Below are positions 29,592 to 39,552 of a DNA stretch of 64,000 nucleotides, piece by piece. Positions within the stretch are counted from its first letter, which is position 1. Each line of letters opens with the position of its first letter. The stretch covers positions 992,001-1,056,000 of the forward strand of contig NC_018210.1 in assembly GCF_000219625.1 (NCBI RefSeq). Reading direction: 5' to 3'. The translations under genes were made by a program, and so were the position numbers. Origin of the DNA: Zymoseptoria tritici IPO323. Taxonomy: Eukaryota; Ascomycota; Dothideomycetes; Mycosphaerellales; Mycosphaerellaceae. The notes beneath the pieces were generated by a model. The model was not told the DNA's origin. It made no database searches and saw nothing but the letters and a program-made list of their open reading frames with translations.

Positions 29592-31123
29592 TCAGTAGTC
29601 GTCTCCACGAGAGATAACCTCCTTGCAGTTGGGTCGCAGGAGAATAGTCTGCATGCAACGTCAGCAGACACAACAGCACGTGAAGCGGAAGAACACTCAC
29701 ATGCTCGAACTGCGCCACATGAGATCCAGGGATGTCCACCAACGGCCCGTAGACCTCCACGATATCATTCTCAATGAGAGACTTCATCGCGAGATGATAG
29801 TTCTTGACACCGATATGCTGGAGGTACCGCTTGGAGAAGACGAGCGTCCCGAACTGCTCATCGATCGTCTTGAGAAGCGCCTTGGAAGACTTCCCGAACA
29901 GGCCAGCAGTAATTGCAGTATCATTGCGACCATAGCCGTAGACTACGACGTCGTCTCGCATGTGACCTCTGCCAGTCGTGCCAAAAGTCTCGATCGCAAA
30001 AACATCGCCTTCTTCCATACGCTGAGAGGTGCGAGTCTTGACGAAGGGGACTTGCTTGTCGCCGTGGATCTTGTATCGGAGGATATTGTGACCCGTCAAG
30101 CTCCGCACGGCTTTGACGGGAATCGTCTTGCCGTTGAGTTCGAGCTCGTAAGATTCCATGACTTCTTGGATCTCTCCGCTGATGTGATCCATTCGAGCAT
30201 CGATACCGGCTTCCATTAACCCAGTGTTTGTGGCCGCTTTGACCGCATCGAGCAAGTTATCGTAGACAGGATTGGCAGCGACAGTAAAAGCGCTGTCAAC
30301 AATTCTGCCGTTGACATGAACTCCAAAGTCCACGCTGAGCACATCGTCTTGCTGGAGGATGACGTCTTTAGCACCAGGATTGGGAGTCGAGTGAGCAGCG
30401 ATGTTGTTGAGGCAGAGTCCAGTCGGAAACGCAAGGCCTCCTTTGAGAGCATCGCCGGGCTCGATACCTGGATGGCTGACCAGAGAACGCACACCATCCT
30501 CAATCTCTCGAGCGAGGTAGTCCATGGACACGCCGGGCTTGGCCACAGTCTGGACATGGCGACGGACCTGGCGATGTACCTCGGCGGCTTTACGGTAGTC
30601 GTTCAGACACTCGTCGTCGATGTCTGCGAGTACGGCGAGGTGGCGAGATTCTTCGGCCGTGGTGCGTTGGAGATTGTCGTCCTTGACGGCATAGTCACAG
30701 ATCTCCCCCCCAGGGTAAGGCTGGCCGGAGAAGAGCTCAGACACGGGAACAGTTGGCGGAGTAGTCTGCTTCTTCCCACCCGAGGTCTTGTTCTTTTTCT
30801 TGTTGCTCTTCTTTCTTTTCTTCTTGCCTGCTACGATCAGTCTTTGAAAGATTCGTGATGCATGAGTCCGCTCACTGGAATTGTCACACTTCATGGTGGT
30901 AACAGCGCCGTCGTCACCATCGCCATCGTCGTCGCCTCCTTCGTCGTCAAGTGCGCCCTCCAGCAGTCCGCTGGCGGCTGCGGGCGTCTGGGGATTGATA
31001 TTGGCGATGGCGGCATTGCCGGATGATCCTCCTGCGAGATGTTAGCGTCAGGTCGTGCATCAATAGACAAAGACAGATACCGTTCGGGCCACGACGCTCT
31101 CCTTCGGGTGTCTTGGATGCCAT
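29592..31123 (-). CDS. map2: Methionine aminopeptidase 2 (MetAP2)
   Basis: Four exons: 31123-31081, 31031-30876, 30827-29701 and 29648-29592. All phases agree; the product is 460 aa. The start gives [19 protein letters not shown], an acidic patch ([15 protein letters not shown]) and the poly-Lys block [13 protein letters not shown] that marks eukaryotic MetAP2 and associates it with ribosomes. The catalytic pita-bread domain shows [20 protein letters not shown], metal ligands [22 protein letters not shown] with the catalytic His, [11 protein letters not shown] and, at the end, FEH followed by [18 protein letters not shown] from exon 4. The enzyme removes the initiator Met co-translationally in the cytosol with two divalent metals and is the target of fumagillin in other species. 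The internal frame start at 30894 is Met42 and is not the true start. Confidence 0.95.
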
Positions 31124-31434
31124 GTCGTGAGCATGAGACCGATTTGCCGATGTTGTTGACTGGAAGAGGAGAGATGGAGGCACGAAGCTGATATGTAAGC
31201 CGCCGCAGGATTCGGCTTGGCAGTCTCGGCATGTGTCACATTGCACAAAGCAGATCAGGCCACGATATAGATCGCATAGCGACATCATAGCAGATGTGAC
31301 AGACCACAAGGGCTGATGGAGCTCGGATAGGAGACACCGAAGCCTCGTTCGAAGCAGACCTCTGAGGCAGATGCTTCGCTCGAACCATCATTGCTTGTTG
31401 TTGATTCATTGCCAGTCTCATCCCTGCCACAGTC
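31124..31434. other. Intergenic region
   Basis: 311 bp comprising the map2 upstream region and the 3' flank of the cyclase gene. Nothing else is seen. Confidence 0.4.
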
Positions 31435-32530
31435 TCAAAACACTACCGTACCGTTCACATGGCCTCCCACTCCACCCGGGCAATTTGGCGTACCCGCCGT
31501 AAAGAAGAAAGTCCACCTCTCCTCCCTCTTACAGACCTCCGCCATCTTCTCCAAGTCCAACATCTCACCAATCGGCATACCCCAACATGCCAACATGAAC
31601 CCATGCAGAGCTCCCTTCGCAGGCGGAGGAAACACTTCCCATGTTGGCGAGTCACCCAGTCCAGCGGTGAAGTAGCAGTCATGCAGCCAGGTCCGCACTT
31701 CCTCCTCCGAGGACAGTCCAGCCCAGCATTGGATCTTGTCAGCATCGCCGGACGGAGCGTAGGCCCGAAGACCGAGAGCTTCGTTCTCGGAGGACGAGCG
31801 GGAATGGTAATCTTGCACGAAGCCAGATCGGACGAAGAGGATGTCGCCGATTTGTATATCGCCGCCTTGAGAGGCCGGTCGAATGTCCAGACCTTGGTGT
31901 TTGCCGGTTGCGAGTAGATCCGCGTACGTGATGGCGTGAGAGGTAGCAGAGTCGTACGTCTTACCTTGGGAGGTGGCGTATGAGCGGTAGTCGAGGAGTA
32001 CTGATGAGAATGGTCAGTATTGACAGAATTGTATGAGTGAATTAAGGTGACAATGTACCTCCCCTCCCAGCGAATCCATGAGCCGCCCAGTGATTCATGC
32101 CACACTTCTCATTTTTCTCTCCCTCCTCTCCCGCGATATCCTTCGCCGTCGTCCAGTTGTAGAAGTAAGCAGTCTCCGGATCAGCTACATGTCGAAAGCC
32201 ATCAAACTGCGTTCCACTTTGCGTGTTTAGTTCATACGTATCGTCGTACGCATAGCCCGGACTCAACGCTTTGATCTGATGCTTGAAAGCTTGCCGTCCG
32301 AAAGCTGGCTGAGCAGGAACGTTCAAAGGCAAGTCTGTGCGGACAATCTGTCCAGTCTTGATCTCTGCAGCGGCGGCTTTAACACGACTGGGAGTGAGGA
32401 GGTTGATACGTCCAAGGTTATCGTCGGGACCCCAGAACCAGGAGGCGGAATTTGGAGCATCTGGAATATCTGGAAGGTCTTTGAGGAGAGGGAAAGAGGT
32501 TGCGTTTGGATCCCAAGTTTCGGACACCAT
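31435..32530 (-). CDS. Cyclase-family protein (kynurenine-formamidase-like fold)
   Basis: Two exons, 32530-32059 and 32000-31435 (GTACAT...CATCAG with an ACTGAC branch site). The product is 345 aa. Markers of the 'putative cyclase' family: NSASWFWGPDDNLGRINLLT near the start, TDLPLNVPAQPAFGRQAF, QSGTQFDGFRHVADPETAYF (metal-site region), CGMNHWAAHGFAGRG, GGDIQIGDILFVRSGFVQDY and the C-terminal GALHGFMLACWGMPIGEMLD. These enzymes bind a metal through a His/Asp cluster and open or close amide or ring structures; fungal members are mostly uncharacterised. The start codon lies after an in-frame alternative at 32563; ATCTATAAGG about 180 bp upstream may be the TATA box. The gene is in tandem with an enoyl-CoA hydratase 420 bp upstream on the same strand, which may hint at a small degradative pair. 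Confidence 0.85.
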
Positions 32531-32952
32531 CTTGAGCTGGTCGTAAAGGCTATGTTGTATCAATATGTATGGTAGGTCAGCTCAAGATCAAGTCAATACG
32601 ATCGATAGAACAAATGCCGAAGAGCGATTCTTCGGGCGTTTCAATTCGGACCGATTCGTGAATGCCGAGTCAGTGAGGAGAAACTGAAGCAAGGTCGGCG
32701 GTATGCCGCTCCTTATAGATGACAGTAGACCAGGTTGTCCGCAGCATGGCCTGACGTTGCTACCGAGGGCATTTAAGGTTCGACAGCTTCTCCTCTTTAC
32801 CGGCCGGGCGACCTAGACCGGATATCAGCCAAATCGCCGGATAATCGTCCGTCCATCGCTTGAGAACGTCCTCTTTCCCCCAGTACGCCACCTCAAACGA
32901 TATGTGTGCAAAACCCAGAGAGATGATTATCCAACTGTCCGCGTGTATCCTT
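32531..32952. other. Intergenic region
   Basis: A 422-bp promoter of the cyclase gene and terminator side of the enoyl-CoA hydratase gene. No open frame with support. Confidence 0.4.
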
Positions 32953-33880
32953 CTACATCTTGCTCGGCACCCACTTTGGCTGCTTCTTCTCCGCAAAAGC
33001 CCTCAGACCAATTCCCAAATTGTCCCCCTCCCTCAAGGCAATGCCATATCGGTTATCGGTATTTTGACTCGCCCTCTCCACACTGCCCTCCTCCCAGCTC
33101 TGCCTCAAGCCATGCCTCGTCACAATGATTGCATCGGGTGACAGGCTAGCAATTTTGGCCGCCAGAGCAACCGCCTCCTCCACGACCGACTCGTGAGACT
33201 TGCTGACACGGTTGGCGATGTGGTATTGCACGGCTTCTTGCGCGGAGAGAAAGCGTCCGGACATGGCGATTTCGCTGGCGATTGTGATGCCGCACAGTCG
33301 GACGAGGCGGGAGAGACCACCGGCTCCGGCGTAGAGACCGCGCATGGCTTCGGGAAGGCCGAAAGTCGCGTTTGGAGAGGCGATGATGATGTCGCTGTTG
33401 GCCAGGCCGTCAGTAGGACGTTCCGTCAAATCATGTGAGAGGGGTTTGTACTCACCATCCCAAGCAAATCTCAAATCCACCTCCCATTGCCCATCCGTTG
33501 ACCGCAGCAACGACCGGCTTCTTGCCGACTCTCCTGCTCACACCCATGAAGCCACTCGGTGGATGTGTCAATAGTCGTCGGTCTAGCTCTTTCCCGCCGT
33601 CTCTCTTTGCCTTCTCCCTCGCATTGGTAATGTCCTTTTGCTCAATCAGGTCCTGTCCCGCGCAGAACGCTTTGCCAGTACCAGTGATCACGGCTACGAG
33701 AAGAGACGGTTCGTGGTCGAACCAAGTGAGGAGAGCATCGGCCTCCCAGTGGGATGCGAATGGGAGAGAGTTCATGGCTTTGGGACGGTTGATGGTTATG
33801 AGGAGAACGGAAGGAGCTGGGTAAGAGAGGAGGTAGGTTGGAGTTGGCGGAGGAGCCGTTGTGAACGTAGGAGAAGCCAT
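32953..33880 (-). CDS. Enoyl-CoA hydratase/isomerase family protein
   Basis: Two exons, 33880-33456 and 33394-32953 (GTGAGT...CAACAG with CTGAC). The product is 288 aa. Crotonase markers are ITINRPKAMNSLPF, VITGTGKAFCAGQDLIEQKD (oxyanion loop), VAAVNGWAMGGGFEICLGCD spanning the intron, and ASPNATFGLPEAMRGLYAGA. The GLPE Glu region and the oxyanion Gly residues are conserved, so the protein is probably active on an acyl-CoA thioester. The C-terminus reads AFAEKKQPKWVPSKM; a terminal SKM is close to, but not exactly, the SKL-type PTS1 and could direct it to peroxisomes. The exact substrate (fatty-acid, branched-chain or aromatic CoA) is not decided by the sequence. Confidence 0.9.
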
Positions 33881-34289
33881 GGTCAGGGAGGAGTATGGAG
33901 TGCTTCGAGGTCAAGATGATGCTTGAGGCGGCAGTAGTCAGGTCCTACGATTGATCGAAGTCGTTCGACAAAGCTCGTCGCGTAGGATGTGCAATGATAG
34001 AAAGAGAGGAATGATTACCGCAGTGTCATTAATGGAGATGCTGAGCTACAATAGCAGAGTAGCTCTTGTCCAGGCCAGTTGAGGTGAGCCTAGGTTGAAG
34101 CTCTCTCGGCTGCGACTTAACCGCGGAAGAGGGGAGGATGTCGGACAGAGCGGGTGTAAAATTACTGGGACGGGTAGCAAAACTAGCCGGTTGTCTTAGC
34201 CCTTCTTTTCCAACCTTTCTTGCTCCCGTCTTCTCGACGTGCCCCCGTTGCCTACCGAACATGCTCCAGCTTAATTCCATGACTTCTCA
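33881..34289. other. Intergenic region
   Basis: About 410 bp between the enoyl-CoA hydratase start and the DUF7580 gene end. Nothing recognised. Confidence 0.4.
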
Positions 34290-36201
34290 TCACAGAGCAA
34301 TCTGCGTCGCCCGAAGTCCTGCCACATGACACCTTTCCAGAGGCTGAACCACATGCCTCGCGAAATCGATCCTCCAGTCCGGATTCCTCAAGCTGGCCTT
34401 GTGAAGACACCAGTCCACAGCCATGGCGTAATCAATGCCAGCCTCGTACTGGACGTCTTTGGCCCACTCACTGGCCACGGCGCTTCGTATCAAGCCCTGA
34501 ACCGAAATAGCCGCGTTCGCCATGTGCTCTTTGAACCTTGGATGATCGTGCAAGCGCCGATGGAAGCACAGCTCGAGCAGGACGATTCCTAGTTCCATGA
34601 AAGCGACGTCGTTGGGAACCGCTTGTTCGCTAGGCTGATCACCGAATCGCGCCAGAACAAAAGGCTGCCGTCGCTGAGGTCCGAGTACGCTTGAGGTAGA
34701 CTCCGCACTCAGGAAGATGTCATCTGCCGTGGAGTTGCCCTGGAACCATGGTGTAGAGAAGAGCTGCAAAAAGGATGATGTGACCATGAAAGCCACGGTC
34801 AATCGCTCAACTCTGAAGAGGCTATCTGATTTCGTCTTCTCCAGAAGATCTCCAAGCGACTCAGAGTCCTGGTCAAGGGCTTTGGCTTGAGTCTCGCTGG
34901 CGAGGTATACCACTTCGTACTGATGCCCTGGTACTATGTCTTGTGTTTGATGGCCGTCGAACTCGCTATTCAGTAACCCGAGGCTCCCGCTGACATTCGC
35001 CGAGCAAGACATCGCAACTGCACAGAGGCCAGTTTCCTGAATCTGCTTTGGCTTCGAACCACCACTTTGTGCAAGTACCTGGGCTCCAGCAAGCAGGGTC
35101 GTGGCCTTGAAGTGGCATAGCGTGGAATCAGTGTCCAGGCGGATCCTCTTCGCGGGTGGACCTTGGACGCTAGCAGATGCTTCTCGCCCCGAGCTGCTAC
35201 CCTGGATCTCCGAGAGTCCCTGAGACCACACCGTGCGCTCTTTCGCCTGCTCCTCTGTCATCAACTTGATTGCAAGCTGTCGCCTTGTCCAGACACCTGC
35301 CGGGATCATCTCGCGGGCGGAAGCGAATTCAATGAGCATCTCCAGCTGCACTGCCTCTGACGCGCTTCGATGCTTTAACCATACACGAGCACAGTGAAGC
35401 GCCACGCAATTACACTGCCAAGCGTTCCTCAGTGCACGGTACATTCGCTCTGCATGATATGCGAGCGCAAGAAGCGTCCGGAATTTGCGTGTGACTCCGC
35501 GAGTGATCCCAGAGTGAGCTGGACCATTACGATCCACGATCCGGTCATTTGACCGTAGGAATCTTAGCAAGGTAGAGTTGAGCTGCTCCATTTCGTCGAT
35601 GAGAGCATCGCGACGGAACGTTGTTGCGCTGTACTGCAATCGTCTGAGTTGAAACATGAGTTGCTGATTTGCAAGGTCAATCATGCCACCGAGGCTTTGA
35701 TGACTGGCTCCGGCGTGGATTTGCTACGAATGTCAGCGGCGAAGAGCGGCAGATTGATCAAGAAGGACTGACCACTTCTTTCTTTTCAAGCTGCCTTTGA
35801 AAAAGCTCATCATCGACCATGGTTGCGGCAGCAAGCTTTCTCAAAAGTCCATTGATGCCTCGCAGAATCTCCAGATACCTGGGACAGCAATCCGAGAGCC
35901 TGTCCGCAAGCGCTTCTTGGAGATCAATTCGGTCCCAGCCTGGACAGTCAGGGTGTGCTAATAGTGTTGCGTATTCTTCTTTGCTGATGGTGCCATCCAT
36001 TTGCAAAGGTAAGAGGAGCTCTTTCATGTTCTGCTGAAAGCTGAGTTCGCAATCTCGAAGGCGTCCGAGATCTCGTCTGTGGGCGCGCCTGATCTTCCAC
36101 CATATCTTCGGAGCCTTGTGCGTATCTTCAAAGAACTCCATGGCTGCAATGATCAATGGCAAACCGCCGAGGACCAAGCCCGCGATCTCGAAGCCACTCA
36201 T
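34290..36201 (-). CDS. DUF7580 protein with HeLo-like N-terminus
   Basis: Two exons, 36201-35773 and 35723-34290 (GTCAGT...TTCGTAG with GCTGAC). The product is 620 aa. The opening MSGFEIAGLVLGGLPLIIAA, then WWKIRRAHRRDLGRLRDCEL, LLPLQMDGTISKEEYATLLA and DLQEALADRLSD, matches the N-terminal helical bundle of the fungal DUF7580 family, related to HeLo and prion-inhibition domains. The C-terminal half carries the DUF7580 landmarks LFSTPWFQGNSTADDIFLSA, PFVLARFGDQ, LGIVLLELCFHRRLHDHP and DWCLHKA, a fold that looks like a degraded kinase C-lobe. Active-site kinase residues are not visible. Members are numerous in Pezizomycotina and are suspected to act in incompatibility or stress signalling; none is well characterised. 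Head-to-head with the zinc-finger/forkhead gene. Confidence 0.82.
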
Positions 36202-36369
36202 TGTGTCAGTATATCCTGAATGAGCTTGTTGTGAGCGGAGAACGGTTCAGCAGCGTGTCGTTCGCTTCATGGCAGCTGCTATGCCGCCACAGCGGGGTTC
36301 ATACGCACGTCGCTGATCTCCTGATCTCCTCAGCGATACGATACAGGATGTCCACCTCTGTTTCCTGCG
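36202..36369. promoter_or_regulatory. 168-bp bidirectional promoter
   Basis: Only 168 bp lie between the divergent start codons of the DUF7580 gene and the C2H2/forkhead gene. No TATA box or repeated site was found. Such a short gap implies shared control unless one gene uses a start further in. Confidence 0.5.
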
Positions 36370-39300
36370 ATGTTCCCCTGCGAGGCGACACATAAATACG
36401 CTCGTGTTTGCAAAAAAAATCCACATTCGCCCGTTGGCCTCATGGAGCTACGCACTGGAACTGGGAACGAGGAGGATGGTTCACACCGAGAGACTGACAT
36501 TCACCAAGCTACAGAAAAAGCTTTGCGCAGCTTTTATAATCTCAAAACAACACAGAATGAACCGACTATGCGTTGGCGGCCTCGTGTGGTTGACAGCGAG
36601 GCAAGGTTCCGAATTTGGGCCAGCAACATCGGCGGCCACGTCGATGTGAACTCCACCGATGCAAAGCTGCGCGAGGCATCGCATGTCCGTGCGCGAATAT
36701 TGATATCACTTGCAGAACTCATCGAGACGAATGAAGAGATCTTGGAAATCATGGCTGGAAGGCGAGCCGAAGAGACCGAGCAACTCTCCGCTGCTGACGA
36801 TCAAGATGCCGATAGCACACAGAGCGAGCTGAATGAGCTATTCCTCGGCCTGGAGGATGTCCTCGATAGCCTCATGAAAGTATCAGCCCTGATAAGGAGC
36901 CGTATTGAACGTAGCCGAGCAGGGTATGCCACGGCTACGGCTCTTCAACTTTCAATGCCCACCGGCTTTGATATTGCCCATGTTGCACAAAAGCATCCAA
37001 AGCTAAATCAAAGACCTGAGCTTTTAAGTCGCTTTGGGGAGCTCATCACGCAACGAAGAGGCTTCTTGGCCTATGCTCGAGATCACCATGAGCACATTGC
37101 TCTGGACCCGGTGGAAGCTGGCCTCAACCTCAAACATCGAGATGCTCTGCAGCATGATGGCTCTCCCATGTCTGTATCTACAGACCAGACCAACATGCAT
37201 TCTAGCCTGACCCATGCGTCTACCTCAAGCACCAGCTTGCGATCCTCAGACCTTCCATCCGTTACTACGATTGACTCTGGAGCTCAAGACACCTCCGAAG
37301 CATCCTCATCTGCATCTCCATCAGACGCCGAGGAGAATGGGTCAAATCTCGACGTAATCGACTTCCATACCTTGTGTGAGCCCGGCGAACCTTTTCCATG
37401 TCCCTACTGCTTCGGTATAGTGTCAGTCAAGACCCAACGAGCATGGAAGTAAGTAGCTATCGTTTATCGTAGACTACACATTTTAACTGATATAGGAAAC
37501 ACGTCTTCGGTGACCTACGGGCCTACGTCTGCACAAATGCAACTTGCAAAGAAGGCCTCTTTGATACGAGAAGATCCTGGATCGAGCACGAAGAAAGCGC
37601 ACATCGACGAAGTTGGCGATGTCCTTGGTGTCCGGACGTATCTGGCGAGTCTCGAGCGACGATACGTGAGCATTGTCTCGCACGACACCATATAGCATCA
37701 GAGGATGACGTACTGGGACTCGGTTTGATTGATGCAGCATCACGCATACAGCAAGAGATAGCACCGGCTCAATGCTGTTTCTGTGATGACTGGGATCAGC
37801 GGCTCAGAGCGGAGCGACTCCTCTCAGATGGCACTCTCACCGCGGCCGAATTACTTGTGTCTGCGAAGGACTTCTATCAGCATCTTGCGCAGCACATGGA
37901 GCAGCTTGCACTCTTCGCAATTCCTCCAGACGCCAGCTTCCAGACACTTCGTGATGTGGGCGGGGTCGAGGGAGATCAGAGCAAACACGCCAATAAACGG
38001 AACCTGGATTCGTCACGCCATACTCTTGGCCCAACAAATATCGGAGACGAGCGAGAACCCTTTCTGGTAGCGATGCAAGGTAGACTTGAAAGGACACATC
38101 GGCCGGATGATTTTGACGAGCATTATTCCGAGCCTGCGGAGATCATCGACCACTCAGGGAAAAGTGCTAAAAACACCAAACCTGGATTGGCATACTCTCA
38201 ACTTACAGGCATGGCGATACTCAGCACTGCGAAGCACGAGATGACACTGGACAACATCTGCTCATGGATAATGTCTAATTATGCCTTCTACCGCTTCGCC
38301 AGCGCTGGCTGGCAGTCCAACGTGCGAAACACGCTTTTATTAAACGATGTGTTCACCAAGATTCCGCGTCGAGCGGACGAACCTGACAAGGTTTCGACAT
38401 GGACAATCAAGCCAAGCGATTTTGACGACCTCGTGAAGCAGTTGACGAAACACTACGGAATTGAAAACTCACAGATCACCACTGGTGCTGTCCCCGCCGA
38501 GTCTCGTGGCTCGTCTGTCACCGCGGTCCGCAAGAATGTCATGTCTTCGCTTGGGCCAGGGCAGGCTCAGCGTGAAGAGACTCGAAAGTCTCAAGGCGCA
38601 GATGAACTTGCATCGCAACAGTCAGATGTCTTTTCACGCCCTGCAGGCGATAGAACCGGCGCATCACCAAGGAACTTCGAAGTTCCGTATTTACCTCCAG
38701 CTTTTGAGGGCTTTGACGTGAACCCCTCGAGCAACCTTGACTTGGACGGCTACCTCAACAATCAGGAGGGCGAATCGGGAGGGCTTCGCGCGCTTCTCGT
38801 ATTGGAGAATTTAGACGAGTCAAGGAGCAGCATAGGAGTAGCGGATCAAACCATCGAACGAGATCGTCTGAAAGACGATAGGCCGGACGAGCCTCTCCCA
38901 GCTCAGAGCTTTAGTTCTAGCCATGGGCTAGACCCACAGGCTTCCAATAGTGTGCCAGACACAGGACCCCAAGATGATCATCACGATCCGGAGTTCAATG
39001 TACTCCAAGTCCCCACTTCAACGATAGACGGAGATGAAGAGTACCGCCGTCGTCCGAAGCAAGTTCGACGAGAGATGGGCACCTCGAGTGATGTCGGTCC
39101 TGACTCCGACTTTGACCGGGCAAAAAGACTTCGAAGACGTCTGCATCATCAGAGAGATCTGGAAACGGAAACTCGCAGCATGTTTTTCACGGCGGCTTCT
39201 ATGACGTCCTCCTCCAACGAAAGCCGCGCACTATCGGCTTTGCGCAACAGCTTCGATAGCCCGCCGGACATTATTGGCATGGGTCATTTGACCCCCACAA

Positions 39301-39371
39301 CGCCTGGTAAAGGCCGCGGTTGGAGCGAAACAGAAGAGCAGAGGGACGAGATTTTCAGGAGAACTGGCTGA
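36370..39371 (+). CDS. AcuF-like C2H2 zinc-finger protein carrying a forkhead (winged-helix) domain
   Basis: Two exons, 36370-37448 and 37496-39371 (GTAAGT...ATATAG, TTTTAACTGA), 984 aa. Residues ~1-335 are the helical N-terminal half of AcuF-like proteins (ARILISLAELIETNEEILEI; LNELFLGLEDVLDSLMKVSA). The zinc-finger block (residues ~340-460) reads PFPCPYCFGI, KHVFGDLRAYVCTNATCKEG, RRSWIEHEESAH, WRCPWCPD and CCFCDDW. At residues ~586-666 lies a forkhead domain: LAYSQLTGMAILSTAKHEMT, LDNICSWIMSNYAFYRFASA, GWQSNVRNTLLLNDVFTKIP, STWTIKP. The recognition helix differs from the usual WQNSIRHNLSLN at base-contacting Asn and His. A long acidic, Ser-rich tail ends with a basic and Gly patch. It is probably nuclear and DNA-binding. 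I know of no family named for this combination. An ATG at 36370 is the first in frame. Confidence 0.88.
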
Positions 39372-39552
39372 CCATCACCTGCTCCGATACCAGGGAGGCG
39401 GTGGAGGCAAGACTTCGCTGATCGGATGCGCTGGACAATTTCGAGAACTTCGGGAAATAAGGATCATGCTTTGGGCAGCATCGTGTCTACTTGTTGTTGC
39501 ATGCTCCACACATATATCGCTACGAACGTCACATGCACAGCAATGGGGCTCT

